A DNA stretch of 60,220 nucleotides from Fibrobacteraceae bacterium. Lineage in GTDB: Bacteria; Fibrobacterota; Fibrobacteria; Fibrobacterales; Fibrobacteraceae. The stretch covers positions 1 through 60,220 of the forward strand of contig JAGBSH010000003.1 of the NCBI GenBank assembly GCA_017631885.1, given 5' to 3'. Made by a program: the position numbers and the translations under genes. Positions 18,451-28,657 of the stretch are shown in pieces; the stretch's first letter is position 1; each line of letters opens with the position of its first letter. The notes beneath the pieces were generated by a model. The model worked only from the letters and a program-made list of their open reading frames with translations. It did not search any database and had not been told where the DNA came from.

Positions 18451-18488
18451 TTGCGATTTGAAAATTTGTTTTCAAATCACCTTTCCTT
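18442..18488. repeat. Hairpin-slot repeat element, copy B
   Basis: AAGGTTTGT, a 4-nt spacer, the stem GATTTGAAAA / TTTTCAAATC (18455-18464 and 18469-18478), then ACCTTTCCTT. It ends 47 bp before the ilvD start, so it could sit in the ilvD promoter or leader. Confidence 0.65.
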
Positions 18489-18535
18489 TCTTTATTTCTA
18501 TATTATTTTCAAATTGATTTTATATAGAGGTCTTT

Positions 18536-20392
18536 ATGCCGAAACTTCGTTCTCTTACTACTATTGAAGGTCGTGAAATGGCTGGTGCTCGTGCTCTTTG
18601 GCGCGCTACTGGCACAAAAGAATCTGATTTTGGGAAGCCTGTTATTGCTGTTGTGAATAGTTTTACGCAGTTTGTTCCTGGCCATGTGCATTTAAAAGAT
18701 TTAGGCCAACTGGTTGCTCGAGAAATTGAAAAGGCTGGCGGCGTTGCTAAAGAAACCGGCACTATCGCTGTTGACGATGGTATCGCTATGGGACATGGCG
18801 GTATGCTTTATAGTCTTCCTTCTCGTGATTTGATTGCTGATTCTGTTGAATATATGGCTAATGCTCATTGTGCAGACGCTCTTGTTTGTATTAGTAACTG
18901 CGATAAGGTGACTCCTGGTATGCTTATGGCAGCGATGCGTCTGAATATTCCTGCCATTTTTGTTTCTGGCGGCCCGATGGAAGCAGGTCATGTTAAAAAT
19001 GAAGATGGTTCGGATAGAGCTCTGGATTTGATTGATGCGATGATTGATTCTGCTAATCCAAATGTTTCTGACGAACAGTCTAAAGCTATTGAAAATGCTG
19101 CTTGCCCTACATGCGGAAGTTGTTCTGGTATGTTTACAGCTAATTCCATGAATTCTCTTACTGAAGCTCTTGGACTTTCTTTGCCAGGGAATGGCACTAT
19201 CGTTGCAACACACGCTGAAAGAAAGAAACTTTTTGAACAAGCGGGTAAGCGTATTGTTGAACTTTGTAAACGTTACTACGACGAAAATGATACTTCTGTT
19301 TTGCCTAGAAGTATTGCTACTAAGAAGGCTTTTGAAAATGCAATGCGTTTAGATATTGCTATGGGCGGTAGCTCTAATACTGTTTTGCATTTGCTTGCTG
19401 TTGCTCAAGAAGCTCAAGTCGATTTTACTATGAAAGATATTGATAATCTTTCTCGTAATACTCCTTGCTTGTGTAAAGTGGCTCCGACTGTTCATAATAT
19501 TCATATTGAACAAGTGAACCGTGCTGGTGGTATTTTTGGTATTTTGGCTGAACTTGATAGAATGGGGCTTATTCATAAAGACGCCTACACTGTTCATGCA
19601 AATACAATGGGCGAAGCTATTTTAGCTAATGATTTGAAAAATAATCCGTCAGAAGATGTTAAGCAGCGCTATCTTGCAGGCCCTGCTAAGCAATTTAACC
19701 TTACGGCATTTTCACAGAATACATTCTACGATTCCCACGATTTGGATAGAGAAAAAGGCGCTATTCGTGACGCTGAACACGCTTACACAAAAGATGGTGG
19801 CCTTGCTGTTCTCTATGGTAATTTGGCTGTTGATGGTTGTATCGTTAAAACGGCTGGTGTTGACGAATCTATTTGGAATTTTACAGGTAAAGCTATTGTT
19901 TTTGAAAGCCAAGAAGATGCTGTTGATGGTATTCTTGGCGGTAAAGTGAAAGCTGGTGACGTAGTGATTATTCGCTATGAAGGTCCAAAAGGTGGCCCTG
20001 GCATGCAAGAAATGCTTTACCCAACTAGTTATCTCAAGAGTATGGGGCTTGGAAAGTCTTGTGCGTTGTTGACTGATGGCCGTTTTTCTGGTGGTACAAG
20101 CGGACTTTCTATCGGACATGCTAGCCCTGAAGCGGCTAACAAAGGAAACATTGGACTTGTTCGTACAGGTGATATTATTGAAATTGATATCCCTAACCGC
20201 AAAATCAATGTGGGTCTTACCGATGAAGAATTGGCAAGCCGCCGTCAAGAAATGGAAAGCCGCGGTGCTAATGCTTGGAAACCAGAAAACAGAAACCGCG
20301 TTGTTTCTAAGGCTTTGCAAGCTTATGCAGCTATGGCTTCTAGTGCAGATAAAGGCGCTGTACGCGATTTGTCTCTTATCGGCATTAAATAA
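18536..20392 (+). CDS. ilvD: Dihydroxy-acid dehydratase
   Basis: A 618-residue IlvD/Edd-family Fe-S dehydratase. It converts 2,3-dihydroxy-isovalerate and -methylvalerate to the 2-oxo acids in valine/isoleucine synthesis. Cluster-ligand regions are visible: [10 protein letters not shown] near residue 122 and [17 protein letters not shown] near residue 190. GHASPEA and the C-terminal [12 protein letters not shown] motif are present. Length matches the E. coli-type enzyme. It is a single gene between repeat block 3 and a symmetrical terminator. GAGG lies about 10 bases before the ATG. Confidence 0.96.
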   Translation: MPKLRSLTTIEGREMAGARALWRATGTKESDFGKPVIAVVNSFTQFVPGHVHLKDLGQLVAREIEKAGGVAKETGTIAVDDGIAMGHGGMLYSLPSRDLIADSVEYMANAHCADALVCISNCDKVTPGMLMAAMRLNIPAIFVSGGPMEAGHVKNEDGSDRALDLIDAMIDSANPNVSDEQSKAIENAACPTCGSCSGMFTANSMNSLTEALGLSLPGNGTIVATHAERKKLFEQAGKRIVELCKRYYDENDTSVLPRSIATKKAFENAMRLDIAMGGSSNTVLHLLAVAQEAQVDFTMKDIDNLSRNTPCLCKVAPTVHNIHIEQVNRAGGIFGILAELDRMGLIHKDAYTVHANTMGEAILANDLKNNPSEDVKQRYLAGPAKQFNLTAFSQNTFYDSHDLDREKGAIRDAEHAYTKDGGLAVLYGNLAVDGCIVKTAGVDESIWNFTGKAIVFESQEDAVDGILGGKVKAGDVVIIRYEGPKGGPGMQEMLYPTSYLKSMGLGKSCALLTDGRFSGGTSGLSIGHASPEAANKGNIGLVRTGDIIEIDIPNRKINVGLTDEELASRRQEMESRGANAWKPENRNRVVSKALQAYAAMASSADKGAVRDLSLIGIK

Positions 20393-20412
20393 TTTCTATT
20401 TGAAAAATTATT

Positions 20413-20454
20413 CTTGCAAAAAATCCTCCGACTATTCGGAGGATTTTTTGCAAG
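20413..20454. terminator. Bidirectional terminator between ilvD and the GH43 gene
   Basis: Perfect 19-bp arms CTTGCAAAAAATCCTCCGA (20413-20431) and their complement (20436-20454) with a 4-nt loop. A/T runs on both sides serve the two convergent genes. Confidence 0.93.
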
Positions 20455-20458
20455 AAGT

Positions 20459-22465
20459 TTATTTTCCTAATCTTATCTGGAATACGTTTTGTCCAAAACG
20501 AATTAAATAAAAACCGGAGCGCATTTGATTTAATCGGATTATATTTCCATTCCCTTTTAAAACGGCAATACCGTTTGCATCAAACAAAGTCCAATTTTCA
20601 TTTTTTACAAACCTGACTTCGTTATTCTTTTTATCAAACCATAAAGTCTTTTTCAACTCTGTTGGTTTTAAAGCCAACGAGGAATCTTCTTTTTGCGTAT
20701 TATCCTTAAACAAAATATTGCCAACAAGCAATTCTGAACCAATCCCACTTGCTGTTAAAACAAAATCTTCTATTCCAGAAATATCTTGTAAATCGGAGCA
20801 TTCTACTTCTGTCCAGGTTCCATTTTCACAACTTGCCGGGATAGAACATTTTGAAATTTCATCGCCTGTTTTTGAACCTTTTCGTAAGCTAATTACGCCA
20901 CCTGCACATTGTTTTAGTTGTACATTCACTTTTTTACTTTTTAAAGAATCTGTGAGCACATTTTCAAATAAAGCATACCCACCATCTTTAATTGCAAATT
21001 CATCTTTTTCTGTTAAACGCACCCGAATTCCATTATCAAAGCCATTTGCCGGAAGTGTATCTCTTATAATTCGCAAAAAATCAATTCTATCCAATTCCGC
21101 AAAATTTTCATTTGGTTCTATTTCAATAAAATTTCCACCTCGTTTCAATGTGGCTGGAATCATAACGATTGAATTCTCAGGGAATGTTCCCCACGCTCCT
21201 GTTTTTGGAAGAGATACCGTTTGCGTTTTCCCATTTATTGTCACTTTATGACTTGCATCAGATTCTCCTCCATTGGCGTAACGATAGCGTAATAAATAAT
21301 CCCCTGCTTGCATAATATTCATTGGCAGACGAATCTTTGTTCCACTTGTATTGATGTAGGCCAGATATTCTCCATTAGAAGCATTCACACTACTTGTAAT
21401 GACCAAATCTCCAGAGACCGAACGAGTTAAAGCACCATGTTCAACTTCTGCGCTCAAATAACGCCCTAAAAAAGGTTGTCCCATTTCTGCCCAGTTATCA
21501 TCTGTAAAAACCACATCTCGAACATGAATATGATTAAATTTATCGCCTGCATTGTCATAATAATGGTGAACAAAACGCACTCGATTTAAATCCTGAAAAA
21601 CATCACCACCACCTGGACCATAATAACGTCCATAACGTTCAAGCAAAATAGTTCCACCATCTTTTACTAAATCTTTTCCATTTCTATCTATATAGGGTCC
21701 TATTGGAGAATCTGCTCTACCCATTGCTGTTTTGTATGTACTTTGTTCAATATTTTCGCCTTGTTGGCAACAAATGTCCCAAGCTGTAAATAAAAAATAT
21801 TGCCCATTATGTTCTATAAAACTCGGGCCTTCAACAGCCCCGCCACTTGCAGATGTTGTTCTTCTAGCAACATTGTAAATAGTTTTATCTGTACTAGATT
21901 GTTTACCAGTTAAAGGGTCTAATTTTATCACTTGAATACCCAATCCAAACGAACCAAATGCCATCCAGTAATCACCATTTACATCACGCATTACATCAGC
22001 ATCAATTGCATTGTACTTATCTGTCAGTACAGAATGAATAATTTCACCTTCATCTTTCCAACCATAATTTGCATCCATTGGATTAGCAGACACACTTGTT
22101 AAATAGCCAATTCCAGAAGAACGTTTTCCAAATACAGAACCCGTGTAATAAGCCCGAAAATCATTTTCACCAAACTGGAAAAGATCAGGAGCCCATATAT
22201 CTTCTACTCCATTATTGGTAACATTTTTTAGCCATGCTGGAATTTCATTCATTGCCCGACTATGCGTTTTCCAATTCAACGCATTTTCAGAACTATACGC
22301 AGTCATCATATTGTTAGTGACCATAAGCGTATAACCATCTTCGTGACGCACTATACTAGGATCGTGTCCTGGTTGTAATGGGTCTTTTGCAAACCAATCT
22401 ACAGCAAAGGTTTTTAATGCTAAAAATAATATTCCCCAAACAAATACCATTTTTCTTTTTTTCAC
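20459..22465 (-). CDS. Secreted family 43 glycoside hydrolase with CBM6-like modules
   Basis: A 668-residue secreted enzyme. The signal peptide ends KTFA near residue 21. A five-bladed GH43 catalytic domain covers about 30-340. The general base is probably D35 (GHDPSIV), the pKa-modulating Asp lies in AIDADVMRD (155/157), and the general acid is E212 (AVEGPSF). EDIWAPDL is a further family mark. Residues about 345-470 look like a CBM6/35 jelly roll (YLLRYRYANGGESDAS, DRIDFLRI). A second beta module covers about 475-595. The C-terminal 60 residues (GSGFYLIRFGQ-like ending) resemble a T9SS-type or Fibrobacter surface-sorting tail. It probably attacks arabinan or arabinoxylan side chains; the exact linkage cannot be read. 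Confidence 0.85.
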   Translation of the reverse strand: MKKRKMVFVWGILFLALKTFAVDWFAKDPLQPGHDPSIVRHEDGYTLMVTNNMMTAYSSENALNWKTHSRAMNEIPAWLKNVTNNGVEDIWAPDLFQFGENDFRAYYTGSVFGKRSSGIGYLTSVSANPMDANYGWKDEGEIIHSVLTDKYNAIDADVMRDVNGDYWMAFGSFGLGIQVIKLDPLTGKQSSTDKTIYNVARRTTSASGGAVEGPSFIEHNGQYFLFTAWDICCQQGENIEQSTYKTAMGRADSPIGPYIDRNGKDLVKDGGTILLERYGRYYGPGGGDVFQDLNRVRFVHHYYDNAGDKFNHIHVRDVVFTDDNWAEMGQPFLGRYLSAEVEHGALTRSVSGDLVITSSVNASNGEYLAYINTSGTKIRLPMNIMQAGDYLLRYRYANGGESDASHKVTINGKTQTVSLPKTGAWGTFPENSIVMIPATLKRGGNFIEIEPNENFAELDRIDFLRIIRDTLPANGFDNGIRVRLTEKDEFAIKDGGYALFENVLTDSLKSKKVNVQLKQCAGGVISLRKGSKTGDEISKCSIPASCENGTWTEVECSDLQDISGIEDFVLTASGIGSELLVGNILFKDNTQKEDSSLALKPTELKKTLWFDKKNNEVRFVKNENWTLFDANGIAVLKGNGNIIRLNQMRSGFYLIRFGQNVFQIRLGK

Positions 22466-22657
22466 TTTTTTCTCCTTTAAAAAAGATTCCTACGCTATAC
22501 AAAACTAGACTGCGACAATTTTTCTTACACAATCTGGTATAGTCAAGTAAATAAGGGGGCTTCCAAACACTAACACATAATATAAAATTTAATTGTTAGT
22601 ACCTAAATTTGATTTTTCAAAAATACATTTCAATTTGCATTACCTATATTTTTGCCA

Positions 22658-23392
22658 ATGGATCAAGAGCAGGATTATTTTCCGACAAAAGCTTATAAAC
22701 TTGCTTCTGCAAAAATGCAAGCTTTATTGAATGGAGAACTTAAACGGCTAGAGAAACTCGGGCCGCTTTCTGTTGAAGTTTGTAAAAAAACACTCCCAGA
22801 AATAATCCAATTTACAGAACAATACCACAAAGCATTTATGAACTATTTAACCGCTGTTTTACCTCAGCACAAAAATGGCATACAATGCGGACCAAATTGC
22901 GGAAATTGTTGCAGACATTACCCTATGTCTATTGAACCTTTTGAACAAATTGCTTTTTACAACGCTATCCGAAAAAGAGAAGATTTATTTTCTATTCTAG
23001 AAGCCTGCCTTGCAAGAACAAAAAATTTTGCAGAATTATTAGAAAAAAGCCAAACAGAAAATCCACAACCAGATGACCCCGAAGAAAATGCTTTACACGC
23101 TTTTTTTGAGCAAAACTTTCCGTGCCCGTTTTTATTAAAAAGTGGAAGTTGTGGTATTTATGAACATAGGCCTGTTACATGCCGTATGTATTTTAGCGAA
23201 ACGCCTAAAGAATTTTGTACAGCAGAATTTTTACAGACAAAAAATAACCGTAGTTTTATTGTTTATTTGCCTGATGCTATCGAAGAAACCATTGCCGATG
23301 TTTCTCGTTATTATGAAAATCTAAACTTATCGGAAGCTCTTTACGAAGGTATTCTTGAACTCAATTCACTAGACGGAGAATTGTTTGCATGA
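22658..23392 (+). CDS. YkgJ-type CxxxCxxCC cysteine-cluster protein
   Basis: A 244-residue protein with the UPF0153/YkgJ metal-binding signature: CGPNCGNCCRH, then about 75 residues later CPFL...GSCGIYEHRPVTCRMYF. Such proteins are thought to bind Zn or Fe-S; cellular role unknown. The ATG at 22658 is chosen rather than the in-frame TTG at 22652, although no clear ribosome site is visible. Its stop overlaps the ATG of the SprT-like gene (ATGA), so the two are translationally coupled. Confidence 0.82.
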   Translation: MDQEQDYFPTKAYKLASAKMQALLNGELKRLEKLGPLSVEVCKKTLPEIIQFTEQYHKAFMNYLTAVLPQHKNGIQCGPNCGNCCRHYPMSIEPFEQIAFYNAIRKREDLFSILEACLARTKNFAELLEKSQTENPQPDDPEENALHAFFEQNFPCPFLLKSGSCGIYEHRPVTCRMYFSETPKEFCTAEFLQTKNNRSFIVYLPDAIEETIADVSRYYENLNLSEALYEGILELNSLDGELFA

Positions 23393-24159
23393 ACGATGAA
23401 CAACTTGAATTATTCCCGTCTTTTCGTAAAGCAGAAATTACGGTTTCGCCAGATTTTTCTGAAAAAAACATGGTTAGTATCCGTTACAACGCAAGACTTA
23501 AACGACAAATCCGCTGTTCTGCAAATGGTATTTTCGGTAGGCCAGAACTTATTTTACCAGAATACATGAAATCAGATGATTTTGCTAAATCTCGTGATTT
23601 GGCGGCAGAATGGGCTACTTATGCTTTACGCCGTAAAACGCAAAAAAACAAAGCGCGTATTAAAGACATTTTAAGCCGTTTTTGGCAAAGTATTGACCAA
23701 GTTCTTGCTGAACGAGGCGAAACTTCTTTATATGTTGTAGAAAAGCTTCCTCCTATTATTTCTAAAGGGAACCACCACGATTTAGAGCAAATTTTTGCTG
23801 CGGTTAATGAAACTTATTTTAATGGTAAACTCCAATGCCGCATTACGTGGAGTAACAGAACTGGTGGCCAAAGTTTCCATTCTATCCGTAAAGACCCTTT
23901 TACTGGGGAATCATTCCATTTAATAAGTATTAGTCGTGGTTACGATTTTAAAAACTGCCCTTTTTTTGCTATTGCAGGCGTAGTTTACCATGAATGCTTA
24001 CATATTGCTATTCCGCCAAAGCAAGGTTCAAAACGCCGTATTGTTCATGGAAAAATTTTTCGCCAGCACGAAAAGCGATACATTTATTACGATGAATGGC
24101 AAAAATGGCATAAAGAAGTTTTACCCGAAAACATCCGCATAATGCGCAAAAAACGATAA
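23389..24159 (+). CDS. SprT/WSS1-like zinc metallopeptidase-domain protein
   Basis: A 256-residue cytoplasmic protein (no signal peptide). The C-terminal half has the SprT-like pattern: [17 protein letters not shown], then [12 protein letters not shown] (HExxH, zinc and catalytic Glu), then [12 protein letters not shown]. The N-terminal half is a basic domain with [14 protein letters not shown]. SprT relatives act on DNA-protein crosslinks in eukaryotes; the bacterial role is poorly defined. It is coupled to the cysteine-cluster gene. Confidence 0.75.
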   Translation: MNDEQLELFPSFRKAEITVSPDFSEKNMVSIRYNARLKRQIRCSANGIFGRPELILPEYMKSDDFAKSRDLAAEWATYALRRKTQKNKARIKDILSRFWQSIDQVLAERGETSLYVVEKLPPIISKGNHHDLEQIFAAVNETYFNGKLQCRITWSNRTGGQSFHSIRKDPFTGESFHLISISRGYDFKNCPFFAIAGVVYHECLHIAIPPKQGSKRRIVHGKIFRQHEKRYIYYDEWQKWHKEVLPENIRIMRKKR

Positions 24160-24232
24160 AATACTTTTACCGTTCAAAAAGATTTTCTATTTTATCACGC
24201 ATAAATTCAAACCTAAAAACCAAAGGCATAAA

Positions 24233-25477
24233 ATGGCTAAACTTTCTATTGAAGATTTAGAACTCGCCGGCAAGCGCGTGTTCATTCGTGTTGATTTTAA
24301 CGTTCCACAAGACAAGGTAACAGGCGAAATCACAAACACAAAACGTATTGAAGCAGCTCTCCCAACAATCCAATATGCTTTGGATAAAGGTGCTTCTGTT
24401 GTTTTGGCTTCTCACCTTGGTCGCCCAAATGGTCAAGTTACTCCTAAGTTCTCACTTGCTCCTGTTGCTAAAAAGCTCGAAGAACTCATTGGCCGCCCTG
24501 TAAAATTCTTGAACGATTGCGTTGGTGCAGAAGTTGAAGCAGCTTGTGCAGAAGCAAAACCAGGCGATATTATTCTCCTTGAAAACCTCCGCTTCCATAT
24601 TGAAGAAGAAGGTAAAGCTAAAGACGCAGAAGGCAATAAAATTAAAGCTGATAAAGAAGCTGTTGCTCAGTTCCGCGCTTCTCTCACCAAACTTGCTGAT
24701 GTTTATGTAAACGATGCTTTCGGTACAGCTCACCGTGACCATTCTTCTATGACTGGCGTTGCTCTTCCACAGAAGGCTGCTGGTTTCTTGATGAATAAAG
24801 AACTCAAGGCTTTTGACCAAGTTTTGAATAACCCTCCACGCCCATTCCTTGCTATCCTTGGTGGCGCTAAGGTTGCTGATAAAATCCAACTTATCAACAA
24901 TCTTCTTGATAAAGCAGATGAAATCATTATCGGTGGTGGCATGGCTTTCACATTCAAGAAAGTTTTGAATAACATCGAAATCGGTTCTTCTCTCTTTGAC
25001 GAAGAAGGTGCAAAGCTTGTTCCTGAACTTATGGAAAAAGCAGAAAAAGCTGGCAAGAAGATTATTCTTCCTGTTGACTATGTTGCTGCAGACAAGTTTG
25101 CTGCAGATGCTGCTACAAAAGAAGTTAGCGATGCTGAAGGTATTCCTGCTGGCTGGATGGGCTTAGACGTTGGTGTTGAATCTACAAAGCTTTTTGTTGA
25201 TGCTATTAAACGTGCAAAGACTATCGTTTGGAACGGCCCTGCTGGCGTATTTGAATTTGAAGCTTTTGAAAAAGCTACAAAAGCAATGGCTGATGCTATC
25301 GTAGAAGTTACTGCAGAAGGCGCTATTACCGTTATTGGTGGTGGTGACACTGCTACAGCAGCTAAGAAATACGGTGCAGACAAGAAAGTGACCCACACTT
25401 CTACTGGTGGCGGTGCTTCTCTTGAACTCCTTGAAGGCAAAGTTCTTCCAGGTGTTGCTGTTTTGACAGACAAGTAA
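24233..25477 (+). CDS. pgk: Phosphoglycerate kinase
   Basis: A 414-residue glycolytic kinase (1,3-bisphosphoglycerate + ADP to 3-phosphoglycerate + ATP). Diagnostic segments: [12 protein letters not shown] at the N-terminus, [34 protein letters not shown], and the C-terminal nucleotide motif [13 protein letters not shown] with [13 protein letters not shown]. It is a single gene with its own strong terminator. Codon use is biased to common codons, as expected for an abundant enzyme. Confidence 0.97.
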   Translation: MAKLSIEDLELAGKRVFIRVDFNVPQDKVTGEITNTKRIEAALPTIQYALDKGASVVLASHLGRPNGQVTPKFSLAPVAKKLEELIGRPVKFLNDCVGAEVEAACAEAKPGDIILLENLRFHIEEEGKAKDAEGNKIKADKEAVAQFRASLTKLADVYVNDAFGTAHRDHSSMTGVALPQKAAGFLMNKELKAFDQVLNNPPRPFLAILGGAKVADKIQLINNLLDKADEIIIGGGMAFTFKKVLNNIEIGSSLFDEEGAKLVPELMEKAEKAGKKIILPVDYVAADKFAADAATKEVSDAEGIPAGWMGLDVGVESTKLFVDAIKRAKTIVWNGPAGVFEFEAFEKATKAMADAIVEVTAEGAITVIGGGDTATAAKKYGADKKVTHTSTGGGASLELLEGKVLPGVAVLTDK

Positions 25478-25499
25478 GATTTTTCTGTTAAGCAAAAAA

Positions 25500-25534
25500 G
25501 ATTCGCGATTCGAAAGAATCGCGAATCTTTTTTA
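25500..25534 (+). terminator. Terminator of pgk
   Basis: A perfect 12-bp stem GATTCGCGATTC / GAATCGCGAATC (25500-25511 and 25516-25527) with a GAAA tetraloop, followed by seven T residues. Confidence 0.95.
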
Positions 25535-25537
25535 AAT

Positions 25538-25582
25538 TTGACATTTTTTGACACTATCATAGTAATACATTTATTACTATGA
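25538..25582 (+). promoter_or_regulatory. Candidate promoter and 11-bp inverted repeat over the start of the 49-codon ORF
   Basis: Two TTGACA hexamers (25538-25543 and 25548-25553) precede TAATAC (25563-25568). TCATAGTAATA (25557-25567) and TATTACTATGA (25572-25582) form a perfect inverted repeat with a 4-nt loop that contains the ATG of the small ORF. It could be an operator, or an RNA hairpin hiding the start codon. Confidence 0.4.
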
Positions 25583-25728
25583 TTACATTTTTCCTTATTA
25601 CTCTTGGAATTTTAACATTGTTTGGTTGTGGCGGGATTGATGAAGCCTGTTGCATTACTCTTTTTATAAAAATTCTATTACCTGTTATTGGATTTGTCTT
25701 ATTGTTTTTGTTTTTTATTATAATCTAA
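25579..25728 (+). CDS. 49-residue putative small membrane protein
   Basis: ATG 25579 to TAA 25726-25728. The translation has a hydrophobic helix (ITFFLITLGILTLFG), a short loop GCGGIDEACC with three Cys, and a second hydrophobic helix (LLPVIGFVLLFLFFII). The two-helix hairpin design is protein-like, and the ORF sits alone in the gap between the pgk terminator and valS, behind a possible promoter. No ribosome site is clear. Function unknown; chance origin in AT-rich DNA is possible. Confidence 0.45.
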   Translation: MITFFLITLGILTLFGCGGIDEACCITLFIKILLPVIGFVLLFLFFIII

Positions 25729-25764
25729 AAACATGTATCTATTTTTTATTAAATTTTCTCCATT

Positions 25765-28512
25765 ATGGAAACACGTTATAATTCTAAAGAAGTTGAAGCC
25801 CGTTGGCATCAAAATTGGGCTCAGAAAAATAGTTTTAAACCGAGTGGAAAAGGCGAATCTTTTTCTGTCGTAATCCCACCTCCAAATGTGACTGGGGCCT
25901 TGCACCTTGGTCATGCTTTAAACAATTCTATTCAAGATATTTTAGTGCGCTATCGCCGTAAAACTGGCTGCGATACTCTCTGGATTCCAGGTACTGACCA
26001 CGCTGGTATTGCAACGCAAGCTGTTGTAGAAAAAAGACTTTTTGAAGACGAACGCAAAACTCGCCATGATATTGGCCGAGACGCTCTCATTGAACGCATC
26101 TGGAAATGGAAAGATGAATACGAAGCACGCATTACCACACAACTTAAAAGTTTAGGCGTTAGTTGTGATTGGAGCCGTCAGCGTTTTACTTTGGACCCAA
26201 TTTGTGCAAAAGCGGTTCGCCATGCTTTCTTTAACTTGTTTAAAAAAGGCCTTATCTATCGCGGCAAGCGCCTAGTAAACTGGGACACCAAACTCCAGAC
26301 TGCTGTGGCTGATGACGAAATTTATCGCGAAAACGTAAAAGGTCATTTTTGGACTTTCAAATACCCATTAGCCGATGGTTCAGGTTTTATTCCTGTAGCA
26401 ACAACTCGCCCTGAAACGATTCTTGGCGATACGGCTGTAGCGGTTCACCCAAGCGATGAACGCTATGCACACTTTATCGGAAAAACTTTGAAAGTTCCTT
26501 TCGTAGATAGAGAAATTCCTATTATCGCCGATGCCATTCTGGTAGATAAAGAATTCGGAACTGGTTCTGTAAAAGTAACTCCAGCACACGACCCGAACGA
26601 CTACGCTACAGGGCTTCGTCATAAGCTCCCAATGATTAACATTTTGAATCCAGATGGCACTTTAAATGAAAATGCTGGAAAGTTCCAAGGCTTAAAAGGC
26701 ATGGCCGCTCGTGAAGCTGTTGTGAAAGGGCTTGAAGAATTAGAACTTCTCATTAAAGTAGAAGACCACGAAATGGAAGTTGGGCATTCGGACCGTTCTA
26801 AAACAATCATTGAGCCATACCTCAGCGATCAGTGGTTTGTAAAAATGGATGTTCTTGCCGAAAACGCAATGAACGCCGTAAAATCTGGTGAAATCAAAAT
26901 CATTCCTGAACGCTATGCCAACAAGTATTTGGATTGGCTTGGTGAAAAGCGCGATTGGTGTATTAGCCGTCAGCTTTGGTGGGGGCATCGTATTCCTATT
27001 TGGCATACTGATGCAAGCGAAGACGAATTGAAAGCGGCTTTCTCTGGCCGTAATGACATTTACTTCTACAAAGCCGAAAATGGTGGTTATCTTGTTTGCA
27101 GTCAAGAAGAAGACTTACAAGAAGATGCTGTGCCAGGTCATGTATTAAAACAAGAAGAAGATGTGCTTGACACCTGGTTCTCTAGCGGACTTTGGCCACA
27201 TTCTACCATGGGTTGGCCAGAAGAAACTGACACACTCAAAAAATATTACCCTACTTCTGTGCTTGTAACAAGCCGCGACATCATTACCCTCTGGGTCGCT
27301 CGTATGGTGCTCTTTAGCCAAGAAAACATGGGAACGGTTCCTTTTAAAACCGTTTATATTCACCCGAAAATTCTGGATGGTAAAGGACAAACCATGAGTA
27401 AATCCAAAGGGAACGGTGTGGACCCAATGGATATTGAAGAGAAGTATGGTACTGACGCTCTCCGCTTTGTGATGGCAAGCCTTTGTACCGACAACCAAGA
27501 TGTGCGTTTGCCGGTAAAAAAAGAAGTTCAGCCAGATGGCAGAGAAATTAACACTTCTGAAAAATTTGAAATCGGCCGTAACTTCAGCAACAAACTTTGG
27601 AACGCCTGCCGATTCCTTTACCCACAACTTGAACAAGCTGGTGCTCTTTCTCAAGAACTTCCGATGGATAAGAACTTATTCGCTCTTGAAGACAAGTGGA
27701 TTTTGAGCCGTTTGCAAACGACCATCAAAGATGCAACCCGCATGCTTGAAGAATATCGTTTTGCGGAACTCGCTGGGTTCTTGTACCGCTTTGTATGGGA
27801 CAATGTTTGTTCTAGCTACTTAGAAATCAAAAAAGCTGTAATCAATAGCGAAACGCTCACGCCTGAAAAGAAAAACGCAATGGCTATTCTAAGCTATGTG
27901 TTGAAAAACGTGCTCGACTTGCTCCACCCTGTAATGCCATTCATTACAGAAGAACTCAATAGCATTTTGTTCCAAGGTTCAGAAATGGTTATTAGCCGTG
28001 CTTGGCCAAAGGCAGACGAATCACTTATTGACGCAAAGATTGAAGGCGCTTTTGACCAGGCGTTCGCCGTAGTGGAAAGTGTTCGCGGTGTTCGTGGTCG
28101 TTACAACGTAAGCCCAGCACAAAAACTAGTTGCCGTTGTAAGTGTTGATAATGAAATTTCTGAAAATTCTGTCAATGCCTGCAAAGCTATCATTACTGAA
28201 CTTTCAGGCCTTGAAACTTTGACAATTGCTGTAAAAGCTCCTAAGCCAAAGTTCAGCGCAAGTGCTGTTGTGCCTGGTGGCGAACTTTATGTTCCGCTTG
28301 AAGGAATTCTTGACCCTGCTGCAGAAATTGCTCGTCTTGAAAAAGAAATCGAGAAGGCCATGGCATTCGCCGCTTCGATTGAGAAAAAGCTTTCTAACCA
28401 AAAGTTTGTCTCAGGAGCTCCCGAGGCGGTAGTCAACGCTGAACGAGTAAAGTTGGCTACACAACAAGATATCATTGCCAAAAATGAAGCTGCGTTGAAA
28501 GAGTTGAAGTAA
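25765..28512 (+). CDS. valS: Valyl-tRNA synthetase
   Basis: A 915-residue class I aminoacyl-tRNA synthetase charging tRNA-Val. PPPNVTGALHLGHAL (HIGH motif, about residue 46), editing domain with TTRPETILGD, the KMSKS loop as TMSKSKGNGVDP near 540, the anticodon-binding helical domain, and a C-terminal coiled-coil arm (LEKEIEKAMAFAASIEKKLS). Length and order are normal for ValS. A tRNA-Val gene is also present at 39785. Confidence 0.97.
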   Translation: METRYNSKEVEARWHQNWAQKNSFKPSGKGESFSVVIPPPNVTGALHLGHALNNSIQDILVRYRRKTGCDTLWIPGTDHAGIATQAVVEKRLFEDERKTRHDIGRDALIERIWKWKDEYEARITTQLKSLGVSCDWSRQRFTLDPICAKAVRHAFFNLFKKGLIYRGKRLVNWDTKLQTAVADDEIYRENVKGHFWTFKYPLADGSGFIPVATTRPETILGDTAVAVHPSDERYAHFIGKTLKVPFVDREIPIIADAILVDKEFGTGSVKVTPAHDPNDYATGLRHKLPMINILNPDGTLNENAGKFQGLKGMAAREAVVKGLEELELLIKVEDHEMEVGHSDRSKTIIEPYLSDQWFVKMDVLAENAMNAVKSGEIKIIPERYANKYLDWLGEKRDWCISRQLWWGHRIPIWHTDASEDELKAAFSGRNDIYFYKAENGGYLVCSQEEDLQEDAVPGHVLKQEEDVLDTWFSSGLWPHSTMGWPEETDTLKKYYPTSVLVTSRDIITLWVARMVLFSQENMGTVPFKTVYIHPKILDGKGQTMSKSKGNGVDPMDIEEKYGTDALRFVMASLCTDNQDVRLPVKKEVQPDGREINTSEKFEIGRNFSNKLWNACRFLYPQLEQAGALSQELPMDKNLFALEDKWILSRLQTTIKDATRMLEEYRFAELAGFLYRFVWDNVCSSYLEIKKAVINSETLTPEKKNAMAILSYVLKNVLDLLHPVMPFITEELNSILFQGSEMVISRAWPKADESLIDAKIEGAFDQAFAVVESVRGVRGRYNVSPAQKLVAVVSVDNEISENSVNACKAIITELSGLETLTIAVKAPKPKFSASAVVPGGELYVPLEGILDPAAEIARLEKEIEKAMAFAASIEKKLSNQKFVSGAPEAVVNAERVKLATQQDIIAKNEAALKELK

Positions 28513-28552
28513 AATCTTCTTTGCGAATCGCCGAAAGGCGAGGCAACAATCA

Positions 28553-28583
28553 AAAAATAGGTGTTCCCAGAACACCTATTTTT
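28553..28583 (+). terminator. Terminator of valS
   Basis: Stem AAAAATAGGTGTTC / GAACACCTATTTTT (28553-28566 and 28570-28583) with a CCA loop. Confidence 0.88.
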
Positions 28584-28613
28584 GATAGCCATCCCATAAA
28601 ACCATACTTTATA

Positions 28614-28638
28614 TAAAAAGGGCGGCCTTAGGCCGCCC
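28614..28638 (-). terminator. Terminator of glyA
   Basis: Stem GGGCGGCC / GGCCGCCC (28620-28627 and 28631-28638) with a TTA loop. A T-run follows on the minus strand, 20 bp after the glyA stop. Confidence 0.9.
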
Positions 28639-28657
28639 TAAAAGCATATAACCAAGA

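Noticed and set aside
19712-20320. 202-codon open frame opposite ilvD
   Set aside because: Antisense shadow of a well-conserved enzyme gene; no ribosome site or protein-like pattern.
26740-27654. Antisense open frames opposite valS
   Set aside because: Shadows of the synthetase gene, without starts preceded by ribosome sites.
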